DNA from: Bacilli bacterium
GTDB taxonomy: Bacteria; Bacillota_I; Bacilli_A; RF39; UBA660
Assembly (NCBI GenBank): GCA_028685445.1
Contig: JAQUDY010000008.1
Span: forward strand, 1-14,998
Reading direction: 5' to 3'
DNA: 14,998 nucleotides
Shown: positions 1 through 6,519 of the stretch, piece by piece
Layout of the letters: every line of letters starts with the position of its first letter
How positions within the stretch are numbered: position 1 is the first letter of the stretch
The notes under the pieces: model-generated
Told to the model about the DNA's origin: nothing
The model's input: only the letters and a program-made list of their open reading frames with translations
The model's database searches: none
Position numbers and translations under genes: made by a program

Positions 1-3000
1 TACTAGACCTCCTTGGATTCCGTGTTCTATACAAGGTGAATATGCAATAATTATTGAAGGTCCGTTATGCTCTTCTGCTTCTAATAACACTTTGATAGTA
101 TGCATCATATTTGCGCCTAAACTTATTTGAGCAACATATGTATTTGGATAGCTCATTGCTATTTTAAATAAGTCTTTTTTATTTGTTCGTTTGCCCATGT
201 TGGCAAATTCAGCAACAGCGCCTTTTTGACTAGATTTACTTGCTTGCCCTCCTGTATTAGAGTACACCTCAGTATCAAGTACTAAAATATTTGTGTTTTT
301 TCCACTAGATAAAACATGGTCTATTCCACCAAATCCTATGTCATAAGCCCAGCCATCACCGCCAACAGCCCATACGCTTTTTGGCGATAAATAATCTATT
401 AAATCTTCTGGTAAATATTTAATTGATTCTGTTTTTAACTGTTCACTTTTTTCATAATTATTTTTATTTTCTAACCATTTTTTATAGAATTCTTTTCCAG
501 ATTGAGTTTTATTTGCTTTTAAGATTTTATCAATACGATTTTGGAGTTTATTATATGTTTCTAAAATACCTAAACTAAATTCAGCATTATCTTCAAACAA
601 ACTATTTCCCCATGATACTTTATATGGAGTAGATGGGCATGAGGCACCATAAATACTTGAACAACCTGTTGCGTTGGCAATTACTAATTTTTCACCAAAA
701 AGTTGAGTTAACAATTTTAGATATGGGGTTTCTCCACACCCGGCACAAGCTCCAGAAAATTCAAATAACGGTTTCTTAAATTGTGTCCCTCTAATAGTGT
801 TATTTGGGCTTTTTGGATTAATATGATTATTAAACAGATCGTCTGCAATTTTTTGTAACTGATCGTCGTAAGATCCTACAGTAAAACAATTTTTTGGGCA
901 TTCTTTAATACATAAACCACACCCTGTACAATCTGCTTCACTTATTGATATTATAAAATCTTTATCTTTATCAAAAGAATTCTTACAGTAATTAGAATAT
1001 TTATTTCCTTTATTTAATAAAAATTGTCTAACAACTGCATGAGGACAAACCAGGGAGCATATACCACATTCTATACAATCTTGAGGATTCCATTTTGGAA
1101 CAAGATTGCTAATCTTTCGTTTTTCTAACGCGCTAGTGCCGCCAGGGAAAGTACCATCTTGAAAATCTTGTAATTCACTAACTTTTAGATTTGTTCCTTT
1201 TCTTGCATTAATACTATCAAAAACTGTTTTGTTTGGAGCAATATCTTCTGTTTTTTCATTTGTAATTTTTATTCTTTTTAATTGAGACTTTGCTTCTTTA
1301 ATGCTTTTTATATTCGCAGAGATTATTTCATTTCCTTTTTCTTTGAATCTTTCTTGGATGTTTTTTATTAATGTTTTTTCATAATCTTTTTTGCCAATTA
1401 AGTAAAGAATATTTGATTCCATAATCATGCTTATTTTTCCTCTAATGTTATTAACTTGAGCTATTTTTTCTGCATCAATTATATAAACCTTTACTTCTTT
1501 TTCTATCAAAGTTTCTTTAACTTCGTTTGGTAAAAATTTATTAATTTCCTTTTCATTTTTCGGTGTATTTATTAGCAATACACCGGTTTTTTTTATATTA
1601 TTTATTATCTCAAATTGATAAAAATATTCTTCCTTTGAAACTGCTATTAATTCTGGTTTAGTCACATAATATGGCGCATTAATTAATTTATTATCCATTC
1701 TTAAATGAGATATAGTTACTCCCCCACTTTTTTTTGAATCATATTCAAAGTATCCTTGAACAAACTTATCTTTACCTAAAATGTTTAATATATCTTTACT
1801 TGCACTTACTAAACCATCAGAGCCAAATCCAAAGATTTTAAATTCTGTGAAACTGTTTTTAAAATCATATGGATAATTAGGTAGATTGGTATTAGTTATA
1901 TCATCTATTATTCCGATAGTGAAATTATTTTTAGGATTGTTTTTTAGCATCATAAAAACATCATAAATATCATTAGGAGATGTGTTTTTGCTTGAAAGAC
2001 CATATCTCCCACCGTATATTTTATAATTTTTATCTAATAAACTAGAAACAACATCTAAATAAAGAGGTTCACCAATGCTACCTTGTTCTTTTGTGCGATC
2101 TAAAACAGCGATCATTTGTGTAGAAGAAGGAATAACTTTTTCTAAATATTTTTTACTAAAGGGACGGTATAAATGCACTTCAATTAATCCGTATTCATCA
2201 TTTTCTTTATTTATATTATTTATGACTTCTTTTACGGTGTCACAAACTGAACCCATTGCTACAATAATATATTTAGCTTTTTTGCTACCATAGTAATTAA
2301 ATGGAGCATAGTTTGTTTTTTGAATTTTATTTATTTTTTTCATTTCTTGAGCAACTACGTCTGGCAGTTCGTCATAGATTTTATTTTTACTTTCTGCGAT
2401 TTGAAAGTAGACATCTTCATTTTGGGCTGTTCCTTTTGTGATAGGTTTTCCCGAATTTAAAGCTCTACTTCTAAATTCTTTTATTCTTTTAATATTCACT
2501 AATTCTTTTATTTCTTTATTAGATATCTCTTCTATCATATTAAGTTCATGACTAGTTCTAAACCCATCAAAAAAATGTAAAAAAGGAATGCTACTTTCAA
2601 TAGCAGTTAAATGCGATACTAAAGCTAAGTTATATGCATCTTGAACGTTTGTAGATGCTAATATAGCAAAACCAGTCATTCTGGTTGCATATATATCTTG
2701 ATGATCCCCAAATATGCTTAAAGCATGGGTAGCTATACTTCTTGATGCTACATGTATTACTCCAGGTAACATTTCTCCAGCAATTTTATACATGTTTGGT
2801 AACATTAACAGCAAACCCTGACTAGAAGTAAATGTTGATGCCAGTGATCCAGAAATTAATGCTCCATGTAATGCTCCAGCGGCACCACCTTCACTTTGCA
2901 TTTCTATACATTCTACATTATCATCAAATATATTTTTAACATTTAAATTGCTTAAATTATCAATCTGACTAGCCATCGGACTAGATGGTGTTATTGGATA

Positions 3001-3069
3001 AATAAAACTTAATTCACTTAAATTATAAGCCATATTTGCACAAGCAATGCAACCATCTGTTATTTTCAT
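1..3069 (-). CDS. nifJ: Pyruvate:ferredoxin (flavodoxin) oxidoreductase, C-terminus cut by window edge
   Basis: Oxidises pyruvate with CoA to acetyl-CoA and CO2, passing electrons to ferredoxin or flavodoxin; a cytoplasmic enzyme of anaerobes. The frame is open without interruption for 1023 codons; family members have about 1170-1200, so roughly 150 C-terminal residues lie outside the window. Visible in order: N-terminal pyruvate/TPP domain with YPITPSSPM (24-32); domain II with GSDGLVSASK (about 416); DGTFPGGT (about 640); a two-cluster ferredoxin domain with Cys665/668/671/675-Pro and Cys714/717/720/724-Pro; the proximal cluster pair Cys775/Cys778 in CAGCGETPY and Cys803 in ATGCSS; the TPP-binding GDGWAYDIG (904-912) with downstream NTGG; and SPCIEHG with Cys1013, probably the fourth proximal-cluster ligand. 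Start ATG at 3069 is preceded by an AGGATGTG SD. It has its own promoter and follows a terminator, so it is a separate unit from the sporulation genes upstream. Confidence 0.97.
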   Translation of the reverse strand, partial: MKITDGCIACANMAYNLSELSFIYPITPSSPMASQIDNLSNLNVKNIFDDNVECIEMQSEGGAAGALHGALISGSLASTFTSSQGLLLMLPNMYKIAGEMLPGVIHVASRSIATHALSIFGDHQDIYATRMTGFAILASTNVQDAYNLALVSHLTAIESSIPFLHFFDGFRTSHELNMIEEISNKEIKELVNIKRIKEFRSRALNSGKPITKGTAQNEDVYFQIAESKNKIYDELPDVVAQEMKKINKIQKTNYAPFNYYGSKKAKYIIVAMGSVCDTVKEVINNINKENDEYGLIEVHLYRPFSKKYLEKVIPSSTQMIAVLDRTKEQGSIGEPLYLDVVSSLLDKNYKIYGGRYGLSSKNTSPNDIYDVFMMLKNNPKNNFTIGIIDDITNTNLPNYPYDFKNSFTEFKIFGFGSDGLVSASKDILNILGKDKFVQGYFEYDSKKSGGVTISHLRMDNKLINAPYYVTKPELIAVSKEEYFYQFEIINNIKKTGVLLINTPKNEKEINKFLPNEVKETLIEKEVKVYIIDAEKIAQVNNIRGKISMIMESNILYLIGKKDYEKTLIKNIQERFKEKGNEIISANIKSIKEAKSQLKRIKITNEKTEDIAPNKTVFDSINARKGTNLKVSELQDFQDGTFPGGTSALEKRKISNLVPKWNPQDCIECGICSLVCPHAVVRQFLLNKGNKYSNYCKNSFDKDKDFIISISEADCTGCGLCIKECPKNCFTVGSYDDQLQKIADDLFNNHINPKSPNNTIRGTQFKKPLFEFSGACAGCGETPYLKLLTQLFGEKLVIANATGCSSIYGASCPSTPYKVSWGNSLFEDNAEFSLGILETYNKLQNRIDKILKANKTQSGKEFYKKWLENKNNYEKSEQLKTESIKYLPEDLIDYLSPKSVWAVGGDGWAYDIGFGGIDHVLSSGKNTNILVLDTEVYSNTGGQASKSSQKGAVAEFANMGKRTNKKDLFKIAMSYPNTYVAQISLGANMMHTIKVLLEAEEHNGPSIIIAYSPCIEHGIQGGLV

Positions 3070-3093
3070 GTTTACACATCCTATCTAATATTA

Positions 3094-3122
3094 ATTATAT
3101 TATAAAGAACTGATAAAAACAA
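3094..3122 (-). promoter_or_regulatory. Sigma-A promoter of nifJ
   Basis: On the minus strand, TTGTTT (3117-3122) is followed after 17 bases by a perfect TATAAT (3094-3099). Transcription would begin near 3087, about 18 bases before the start codon. The -35 is weak, but the -10, the spacing and the position directly after a terminator all agree. Confidence 0.6.
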
Positions 3123-3158
3123 ATAAAAGACTATACTCTTTCAAAAAGTATAGTCTTT
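3107..3158 (-). terminator. Intrinsic terminator ending the rpiB-spoIID-spoIIQ-spoIIID run
   Basis: A perfect 12-bp stem pairs 3126-3137 (AAAGACTATACT) with 3147-3158 around a 9-base loop. On the minus strand it is followed by a U-rich tract (TTTATTTGTTTTT). The stop codon of the Mbl-like gene lies inside the hairpin. The tail overlaps the nifJ promoter. Confidence 0.75.
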
Positions 3159-3658
3159 CTGTTTTCATATTCCATTATTTTTGTGTTTGTAATATTTTCT
3201 AATCTTTTTTTAAATTTAGCGAAATTATCACTATCTCCTATTAAAATATACTTTTTATCACATAATGTCTTTTTGATTTTCTTCGAAAATACAGAAAATG
3301 ATTCATATTTTAAATAAATTATTTCATTCCATATAATAATTTCTTCTGAATTATTTAAAAAGTCTTCTTCAAATAAAATTTCGTATTTTATATTAACAAC
3401 ATTCTTAAAAACTTCTTTAAAACAATATAATTCTGAAGGAGATATGTTTTTACTTATCATAAAATATATTCTTATTTTAAATAATTTATTATTAATTACT
3501 TCTCTGTTTACTACATTATTTAAATATTTTATTGTCTTTTTCACATCATAAATGCAATTATCTTTAATAAGTTTCTCTATATTCTTTTTTATTTGTAAAT
3601 CTTTTGTTTTTTTGTTATATATATATATCTTTTTATCTGTCAATTTAATAATATAAAT
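3131..3658 (-). CDS. Shrunken MreB/Mbl-like (actin fold) protein, probably a relic of mbl
   Basis: Not recognisable at first sight, but it sits directly after spoIIID, where B. subtilis has mbl, and aligns by eye with Mbl in blocks. Near the start, IKLTDKKIYIYNKK matches IDLGTANVLIHVKGKG. IKDNCIYDVKKTIKYL matches LKDGVIADFEVTEAML. LFKIRIYFMISKNISPSE matches LFSKPRMLICCPTNITSVE. EILFEEDF matches VYLEEEP. The C-terminal KYILIGDSDNFAKFKKRLE matches the GGGALLxGLDxLL strand. It has about 175 residues against about 333, so about 30 residues after the first block and most of the central half, including the phosphate-2 (DIGGGTTD) loop, are missing. ATP binding is therefore unlikely. The first conventional start is TTG at 3643, without an SD. 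The alignment extends upstream, so I start it at ATT 3658, downstream of AAGG. It is in frame with spoIIID, 12 bases after its stop. Function unknown; the homology is inference. Confidence 0.55.
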   Translation of the reverse strand: MYIIKLTDKKIYIYNKKTKDLQIKKNIEKLIKDNCIYDVKKTIKYLNNVVNREVINNKLFKIRIYFMISKNISPSELYCFKEVFKNVVNIKYEILFEEDFLNNSEEIIIWNEIIYLKYESFSVFSKKIKKTLCDKKYILIGDSDNFAKFKKRLENITNTKIMEYENRKTILFERV

Positions 3659-3670
3659 ATTATCACAACC

Positions 3671-3907
3671 TTACTTTTTATATAGAATTTTCGTCTTTTC
3701 TCCGCCTAATATATGTCTTGTAGCTAGATGATTTAACATTACTTTCCTAATTTTTTTATGAAGTTCTTTATCAATTATTTTTAATCTTTTTGTTACGTCA
3801 TTATGAATCGTGCTTTTTCCTAGATTAAAAGCTTTTGCTGTCTCTCTAATTGTCGCGTTATTTTTTATTATATAATTAGCTTCATTGATTATTCTTGTTT
3901 TTATAAT
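3671..3907 (-). CDS. spoIIID: SpoIIID mother-cell sporulation transcription factor, non-canonical start codon
   Basis: Small DNA-binding protein that activates and represses sigma-E-dependent genes in the mother cell. The 78 residues align end to end with the family: NYIIKNNATIRETAK against KYIVETKKTVRVIAK, the recognition region FNLGKSTIHNDVTKRL (27-42), and the C-terminal ATRHILGGEKTK matching SIRHLRGGEATK, ending in YKK. No ATG, GTG or TTG exists in frame before the conserved region: a TAA at 3908-3910 precedes ATT (3907) and ATA (3904), and the first ATG is codon 57. ATT lies six bases after the GGGG of the SD, ATA nine bases after it. The rest of the gene is intact, which argues against decay. 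The SD is buried in the 3914-3940 hairpin. It lies between spoIIQ and the Mbl-like gene in the same order as in B. subtilis. An alternative is a GTG at 3914 with a frameshift on the A run. Confidence 0.9.
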   Translation of the reverse strand: MIKTRIINEANYIIKNNATIRETAKAFNLGKSTIHNDVTKRLKIIDKELHKKIRKVMLNHLATRHILGGEKTKILYKK

Positions 3908-3913
3908 TTAACA

Positions 3914-3940
3914 CCCCTAATAAAATATATTTATTAGGGG
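3914..3940 (-). promoter_or_regulatory. Perfect hairpin sequestering the spoIIID ribosome binding site
   Basis: CCCCTAATAAA (3914-3924, plus strand) and TTTATTAGGGG (3930-3940) are exact reverse complements around a 5-base loop: 11 bp with four terminal G-C pairs. In the minus transcript the 3' arm ends in GGGG followed by UG, the only SD for spoIIID, so the folded RNA would hide it. No U-tract follows on either strand, so a simple intrinsic terminator is less likely. It starts six bases after the spoIIQ stop codon. Confidence 0.7.
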
Positions 3941-3945
3941 CGGAT

Positions 3946-4587
3946 TTAGGATAAGTCTTTAATATCCATTTGATAAAAACTTTCTGGATTAATATTGGTT
4001 CCGTTATAAATTACTTCAAATAATAACATGTTTTCGCTATCTGTTTTTATTTTATTAGCTCCACTAGTTCCAATTATATCTCCTTGTTTTAAAACATCTC
4101 CTGCAACAATATGCACTTCATTTAAACTTTGATAAATTGTAGTTAGATTGTTTGAATGTTTTATTGTTATAATATTTCCTAAAATATCATCTGCTACTAT
4201 ATCTTCTACGGTTCCATCAAGTATATTTATAATGTCAAAAGTATTCTTACTTGAATAAAGTGTTCCAGTATTTGGCATATATGTTTTTTCATATAGCATT
4301 AAGGATTGTTCTTGGATTTTTGGATCATCATTTTTATCATAAAAATTTTTGGCAATTATAACTTCTTCACTATCATATGGTTTTATAATATCTTCATTTG
4401 AATTACTAATAACAGGCACTTCATTATTTTTAACTATTCCTCTAAAAACATAAGATAGATTATCATAAGATAGTGTTTTTGATTGTAAAGTTTTTCCAAC
4501 TAAGAATAAACTACTAACTATCGCTCCTATAGAAATTATATATACACATATAATTACCCAACTTTTAAGTTTGTATTTTGGTTTCAT
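3946..4587 (-). CDS. spoIIQ: SpoIIQ, forespore engulfment/channel protein with degenerate LytM domain
   Basis: SpoIIQ spans the forespore membrane and, with mother-cell SpoIIIAH, forms the channel needed for engulfment and late forespore gene expression. The 213 residues show one N-terminal membrane segment (about 10-30), a short extracytoplasmic stalk, and a LytM/M23 peptidase-like domain (about 105-205) with the SpoIIQ-typical TTIYQSL (149-155) and GDVLKQGDIIG. The catalytic zinc ligands are gone: the HxHFEV signature reads MLLFEV (187-192) and no histidine is present at the upstream HxxxD position (FDIINILDG). It is therefore a structural, not enzymatic, member, as known for SpoIIQ of Bacillus, which also lacks a ligand. 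ATG start with SD AGGAAGGTG five bases upstream. It lies downstream of spoIID and may have its own sigma-F promoter. Confidence 0.92.
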   Translation of the reverse strand: MKPKYKLKSWVIICVYIISIGAIVSSLFLVGKTLQSKTLSYDNLSYVFRGIVKNNEVPVISNSNEDIIKPYDSEEVIIAKNFYDKNDDPKIQEQSLMLYEKTYMPNTGTLYSSKNTFDIINILDGTVEDIVADDILGNIITIKHSNNLTTIYQSLNEVHIVAGDVLKQGDIIGTSGANKIKTDSENMLLFEVIYNGTNINPESFYQMDIKDLS

Positions 4588-4606
4588 ATAAACACCTTCC
4601 TAATAA

Positions 4607-4635
4607 AAGTTTGGGCTATTTCAATAAAAATATAC
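4607..4635 (-). promoter_or_regulatory. Possible sigma-F (forespore) promoter of spoIIQ
   Basis: GTATA (4631-4635), overlapping the spoIID stop codon, is a perfect sigma-F -35. After 14 bases follows GCCCAAACTT (4607-4616), which fits five of the seven defined positions of GGnRAnAnTW. It sits in the 47-base spoIID-spoIIQ gap. B. subtilis spoIIQ is sigma-F dependent. The predicted start is very close to the SD, which weakens the call. Confidence 0.35.
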
Positions 4636-5522
4636 TAAATATTTGCTATTTCAGTATTATTATAATAGTGAGTTAAAATTTCTTTATAATTATAACCTAG
4701 TTTGGCCATTTCATTAGCACCATATTGACTCATTCCAACTCCATGACCGTATCCTTTTGTTCTTATAATGATATCGTTTTCTGATTCTTTAATCGTAAAA
4801 TCTGTTGATCTTAAGTTAAATATTTTCCTAAATTCTATTCCATTAAACTTCACATTATTTATTTCTATAATATCTACATGGTTAGTTTTTGTTCTATTTA
4901 TATTATTTATAATAAAATTTTTATTAGATAAATCTAGTTTAGCTAAAAAATCTTCTTTTTTTATTTTTGTTGATACTAAAAAGTTTTTTATCTTTTCACT
5001 TTCCCATTTTGATTCTACGCTTGTAAAATTTTTTTCTCCAAAAACAAGTTCAGAATCTTGAGTATATCCATTACTCATTGAAAAATAGTAACTTCTAACT
5101 ATTTTTCCGTTTTGTTTTAAAACTAAATTAGAAGTACTTTTTACGCAATCTTTAACTTTATTATAATAACTAAAATAATTATTGCTCCATTTTTCTTTTA
5201 ATTCTTCTGTTGTTAAAAATACTTGATCATTTATGGTAGATGTTATTTTTAAACTTTGGTTTGTATTTATTCGTTTACTTAATACATAACTGCGTGCTGC
5301 TATCGCTTGAGCTTTTAATGCTTCTTTTTCAAATAATGCTGGCATTTCCCCAGCGACAACTCCTATAATATATGTTTCTAAATCAATTATTATATTTTTA
5401 TCTATTAACTCTATTAATATTTCTTGTTGAGAATCATTTAAAAAAGTAGTTTTATATTTTAATACAAAACTACTAATACTTATTGGAATAAGAAAAATTA
5501 TTATTAAAATAAGTTTTTTTAT
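4635..5522 (-). CDS. spoIID: SpoIID, engulfment lytic transglycosylase, ATA start codon
   Basis: Membrane-anchored peptidoglycan hydrolase of the SpoIID-SpoIIM-SpoIIP machine that drives engulfment. Residue 1-20 is a lysine-started hydrophobic signal anchor (KKLILIIIFLIPISISSFV). The SpoIID domain follows: YIIGVVAGEMPALFEKEAL (51-69) with the conserved acidic residue of the GEMP motif, AQAIAARSY, SYYFSMSNGYTQDSE, and the family signature GYGHGVGMSQYGA (257-269). With this start it has 295 residues, normal for the family. The first in-frame ATG is residue 60, inside the conserved domain, so it cannot be the start. The reading frame is closed upstream by TAG at 5547-5549, and between that stop and residue 60 there is no ATG, GTG or TTG. 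The SD AAGGAGG (5529-5535) is perfect and lies six bases before ATA 5520-5522. It follows ywzB by 11 bases, with its SD overlapping the ywzB stop. Confidence 0.93.
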   Translation of the reverse strand: MKKLILIIIFLIPISISSFVLKYKTTFLNDSQQEILIELIDKNIIIDLETYIIGVVAGEMPALFEKEALKAQAIAARSYVLSKRINTNQSLKITSTINDQVFLTTEELKEKWSNNYFSYYNKVKDCVKSTSNLVLKQNGKIVRSYYFSMSNGYTQDSELVFGEKNFTSVESKWESEKIKNFLVSTKIKKEDFLAKLDLSNKNFIINNINRTKTNHVDIIEINNVKFNGIEFRKIFNLRSTDFTIKESENDIIIRTKGYGHGVGMSQYGANEMAKLGYNYKEILTHYYNNTEIANI

Positions 5523-5535
5523 ATTTATCCTCCTT
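5520..5535 (-). promoter_or_regulatory. Ribosome binding site and ATA start of spoIID
   Basis: AAGGAGG is followed by six bases and then ATA AAA AAA, the start of a typical signal peptide. The SD decides the start: the other ATA codons in frame (5526, 5538) lie at or before the SD, and the next alternative, ATT, is 18 bases away. Confidence 0.8.
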
Positions 5536-5728
5536 AGTATACCTTGCTATAACTTAAAAAATCAATTATAAAACTACCTAATAAATATCCGAGTACAAAA
5601 GCTAAAATAATAACAAACACTTTAGCTTCTAAATCATGTTCTTTCTTAAAAAAATTGTTAAAATTTATTCCAGATAATGCGTATACACTCAATAAAACCG
5701 TTATTATATAAATACCAGCTTTATACAT
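5534..5728 (-). CDS. ywzB: YwzB-like small membrane protein, DUF1146 family
   Basis: A 64-residue protein with two membrane segments (about 5-22 and 38-58) and the DUF1146 pattern: INFNNFFKKEHDLEAKVFVIILAF, then LGYLLGSFIIDFLSYS. No biochemical role is established for the family; it usually neighbours spoIID or the ATP synthase genes. I chose the ATG at 5728, not the one at 5746, because it has GGGG six bases upstream and the family starts there; it overlaps the end of rpiB by 8 bases, implying translational coupling. The stop codon TAA forms part of the spoIID SD. Confidence 0.8.
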   Translation of the reverse strand: MYKAGIYIITVLLSVYALSGINFNNFFKKEHDLEAKVFVIILAFVLGYLLGSFIIDFLSYSKVY

Positions 5729-6173
5729 TATATTCCCCATTTTCATATTTAGAAATAAGACTTATTCTTCTGCGGTGTCTGTCTTCATCTCCAAACTTAG
5801 TATTAATAAATACTTCTACAATTCTTAGAACTTCATTTATATTATTTTTACTGCTTAAGGCTAAGATATTTGCATCGTTATGTTCTTTTGATAATGCAGC
5901 TTCATTTACATTTGATACTAGTGCACATCTTATTCCTTTTACTTTATTAGCAGCTATGCTCATACCAATTCCGGTTCCACAAATTAATATACCTAAATCT
6001 GCTTCTTTATTTTTTATGTTTTCGCTTACTAAAAAAGCGTATTCTGGATAATCGTCTATTGGATTATTAGAATTACCATAGCTTATTACTTCGATATTTT
6101 TACTTTCTAAAAATTTTATTATGTGCTGTTTAATTAAATAACCATTATGGTCTGTTCCAATTGCAACTTTCAT
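5721..6173 (-). CDS. rpiB: Ribose-5-phosphate isomerase B
   Basis: Interconverts ribose-5-phosphate and ribulose-5-phosphate in the pentose phosphate pathway. Its 150 residues are the family's normal length (RpiB/LacAB). Visible are GTDHNGY (6-12) for substrate binding, the catalytic Cys65 in CGTGIGMS (65-72), GIRCALV, His98-Asn99 in EHNDANILAL, and the phosphate-binding region with Arg132/134-136. The start ATG has GGTGAT just upstream. B. subtilis has rpiB in the same chromosomal neighbourhood. It heads the run leading to spoIID, so its promoter may also read into the sporulation genes. Related LacA/LacB are unlikely because no tagatose pathway genes are present. Confidence 0.95.
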   Translation of the reverse strand: MKVAIGTDHNGYLIKQHIIKFLESKNIEVISYGNSNNPIDDYPEYAFLVSENIKNKEADLGILICGTGIGMSIAANKVKGIRCALVSNVNEAALSKEHNDANILALSSKNNINEVLRIVEVFINTKFGDEDRHRRRISLISKYENGEYNV

Positions 6174-6188
6174 TTTATCACCAATGTT

Positions 6189-6217
6189 AGTTTATCATTT
6201 AATTTAATGTTTTTCAA
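6189..6217 (-). promoter_or_regulatory. Probable sigma-A promoter of rpiB
   Basis: TTGAAA (6212-6217), 17-base spacer, TAAACT (6189-6194). It follows the rpmE terminator and would give a leader of about ten bases ahead of the GGTGAT SD. The -10 matches only four of six positions. Confidence 0.5.
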
Positions 6218-6229
6218 TCTTGAGATAAT

Positions 6230-6257
6230 ACACAAAAAAAACTGGTAATCCAGTTTT
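6230..6257 (-). terminator. Intrinsic terminator of rpmE
   Basis: AAAACTGG (6238-6245) pairs exactly with CCAGTTTT (6250-6257) around a 4-base loop. On the minus strand the 3' arm runs into eight consecutive T residues in all, then GTGT. The rpmE stop codon overlaps the hairpin. Confidence 0.85.
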
Positions 6258-6465
6258 ATGATTCGTCTTTTATATTATATTTACGATTAAACTTTTCAAC
6301 AGCTCCTGCTTTTTTATGACCACTTGTCTTTTTATTATAAAATGGATGACATTCATTGCAGACTTCAACATTATGAATTTCTTGGTTTGATAAAGTTTCA
6401 AATGATTCTCCACAAGCGCAGTTAAAAACACTTTTTTTCATTACAGGATGGATTCCTTTTTTCAT
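6256..6465 (-). CDS. rpmE: 50S ribosomal protein L31, zinc-binding form
   Basis: Component of the large ribosomal subunit, at the central protuberance and intersubunit bridge. The 69 residues begin MKKGIHP, as in the family. Cys16, Cys18, Cys36 and Cys39 (CAC and CNEC) are the zinc ligands of the C+ type, so this is the zinc-dependent, not the zinc-starvation paralogue. HPFY, SGH and GAVEKFNRKY are conserved. I chose ATG 6465 because it has AAGGAG eight bases upstream; an ATG at 6495 in frame would add ten residues foreign to the family. It has its own promoter and terminator. Confidence 0.95.
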   Translation of the reverse strand: MKKGIHPVMKKSVFNCACGESFETLSNQEIHNVEVCNECHPFYNKKTSGHKKAGAVEKFNRKYNIKDES

Positions 6466-6483
6466 TAATATTCTCCTTCCGCC

Positions 6484-6501
6484 ATAGTTAATCATAACTA
6501 T
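6484..6501 (-). promoter_or_regulatory. Small hairpin in the rpmE leader
   Basis: ATAGTTA (6484-6490) and TAACTAT (6495-6501) form a 7-bp stem with a 4-base loop, between the rpmE promoter and its SD. Leaders of L31 genes carry autoregulatory structures in several phyla, but this one is small and AT-rich, and I do not recognise a known motif. Confidence 0.3.
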
Positions 6502-6519
6502 AGTAATTCGTACTGGTTT

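Noticed and set aside
3914..3940. The hairpin before spoIIID as an ordinary terminator
   Set aside because: No U-tract follows on either strand; the sequence after it is TGTTAAATTATA on the minus strand and CGGATTTAGG on the plus strand. Not fully excluded.
3941..3975. A sigma-E promoter for spoIIID within the end of spoIIQ
   Set aside because: GGATATT resembles a sigma-E -35, but no CATACAAT-like -10 lies at the proper distance.
4768..5061. Plus-strand open frames antisense to spoIID, and likewise at 2075-2293, 5677-6051, 7885-8172, 10490-10711 and 13726-13971
   Set aside because: They are antisense to clear conserved genes, lack family features and SDs, and have the Phe/Ile/Ser-rich composition expected from reversing AT-rich coding sequence.
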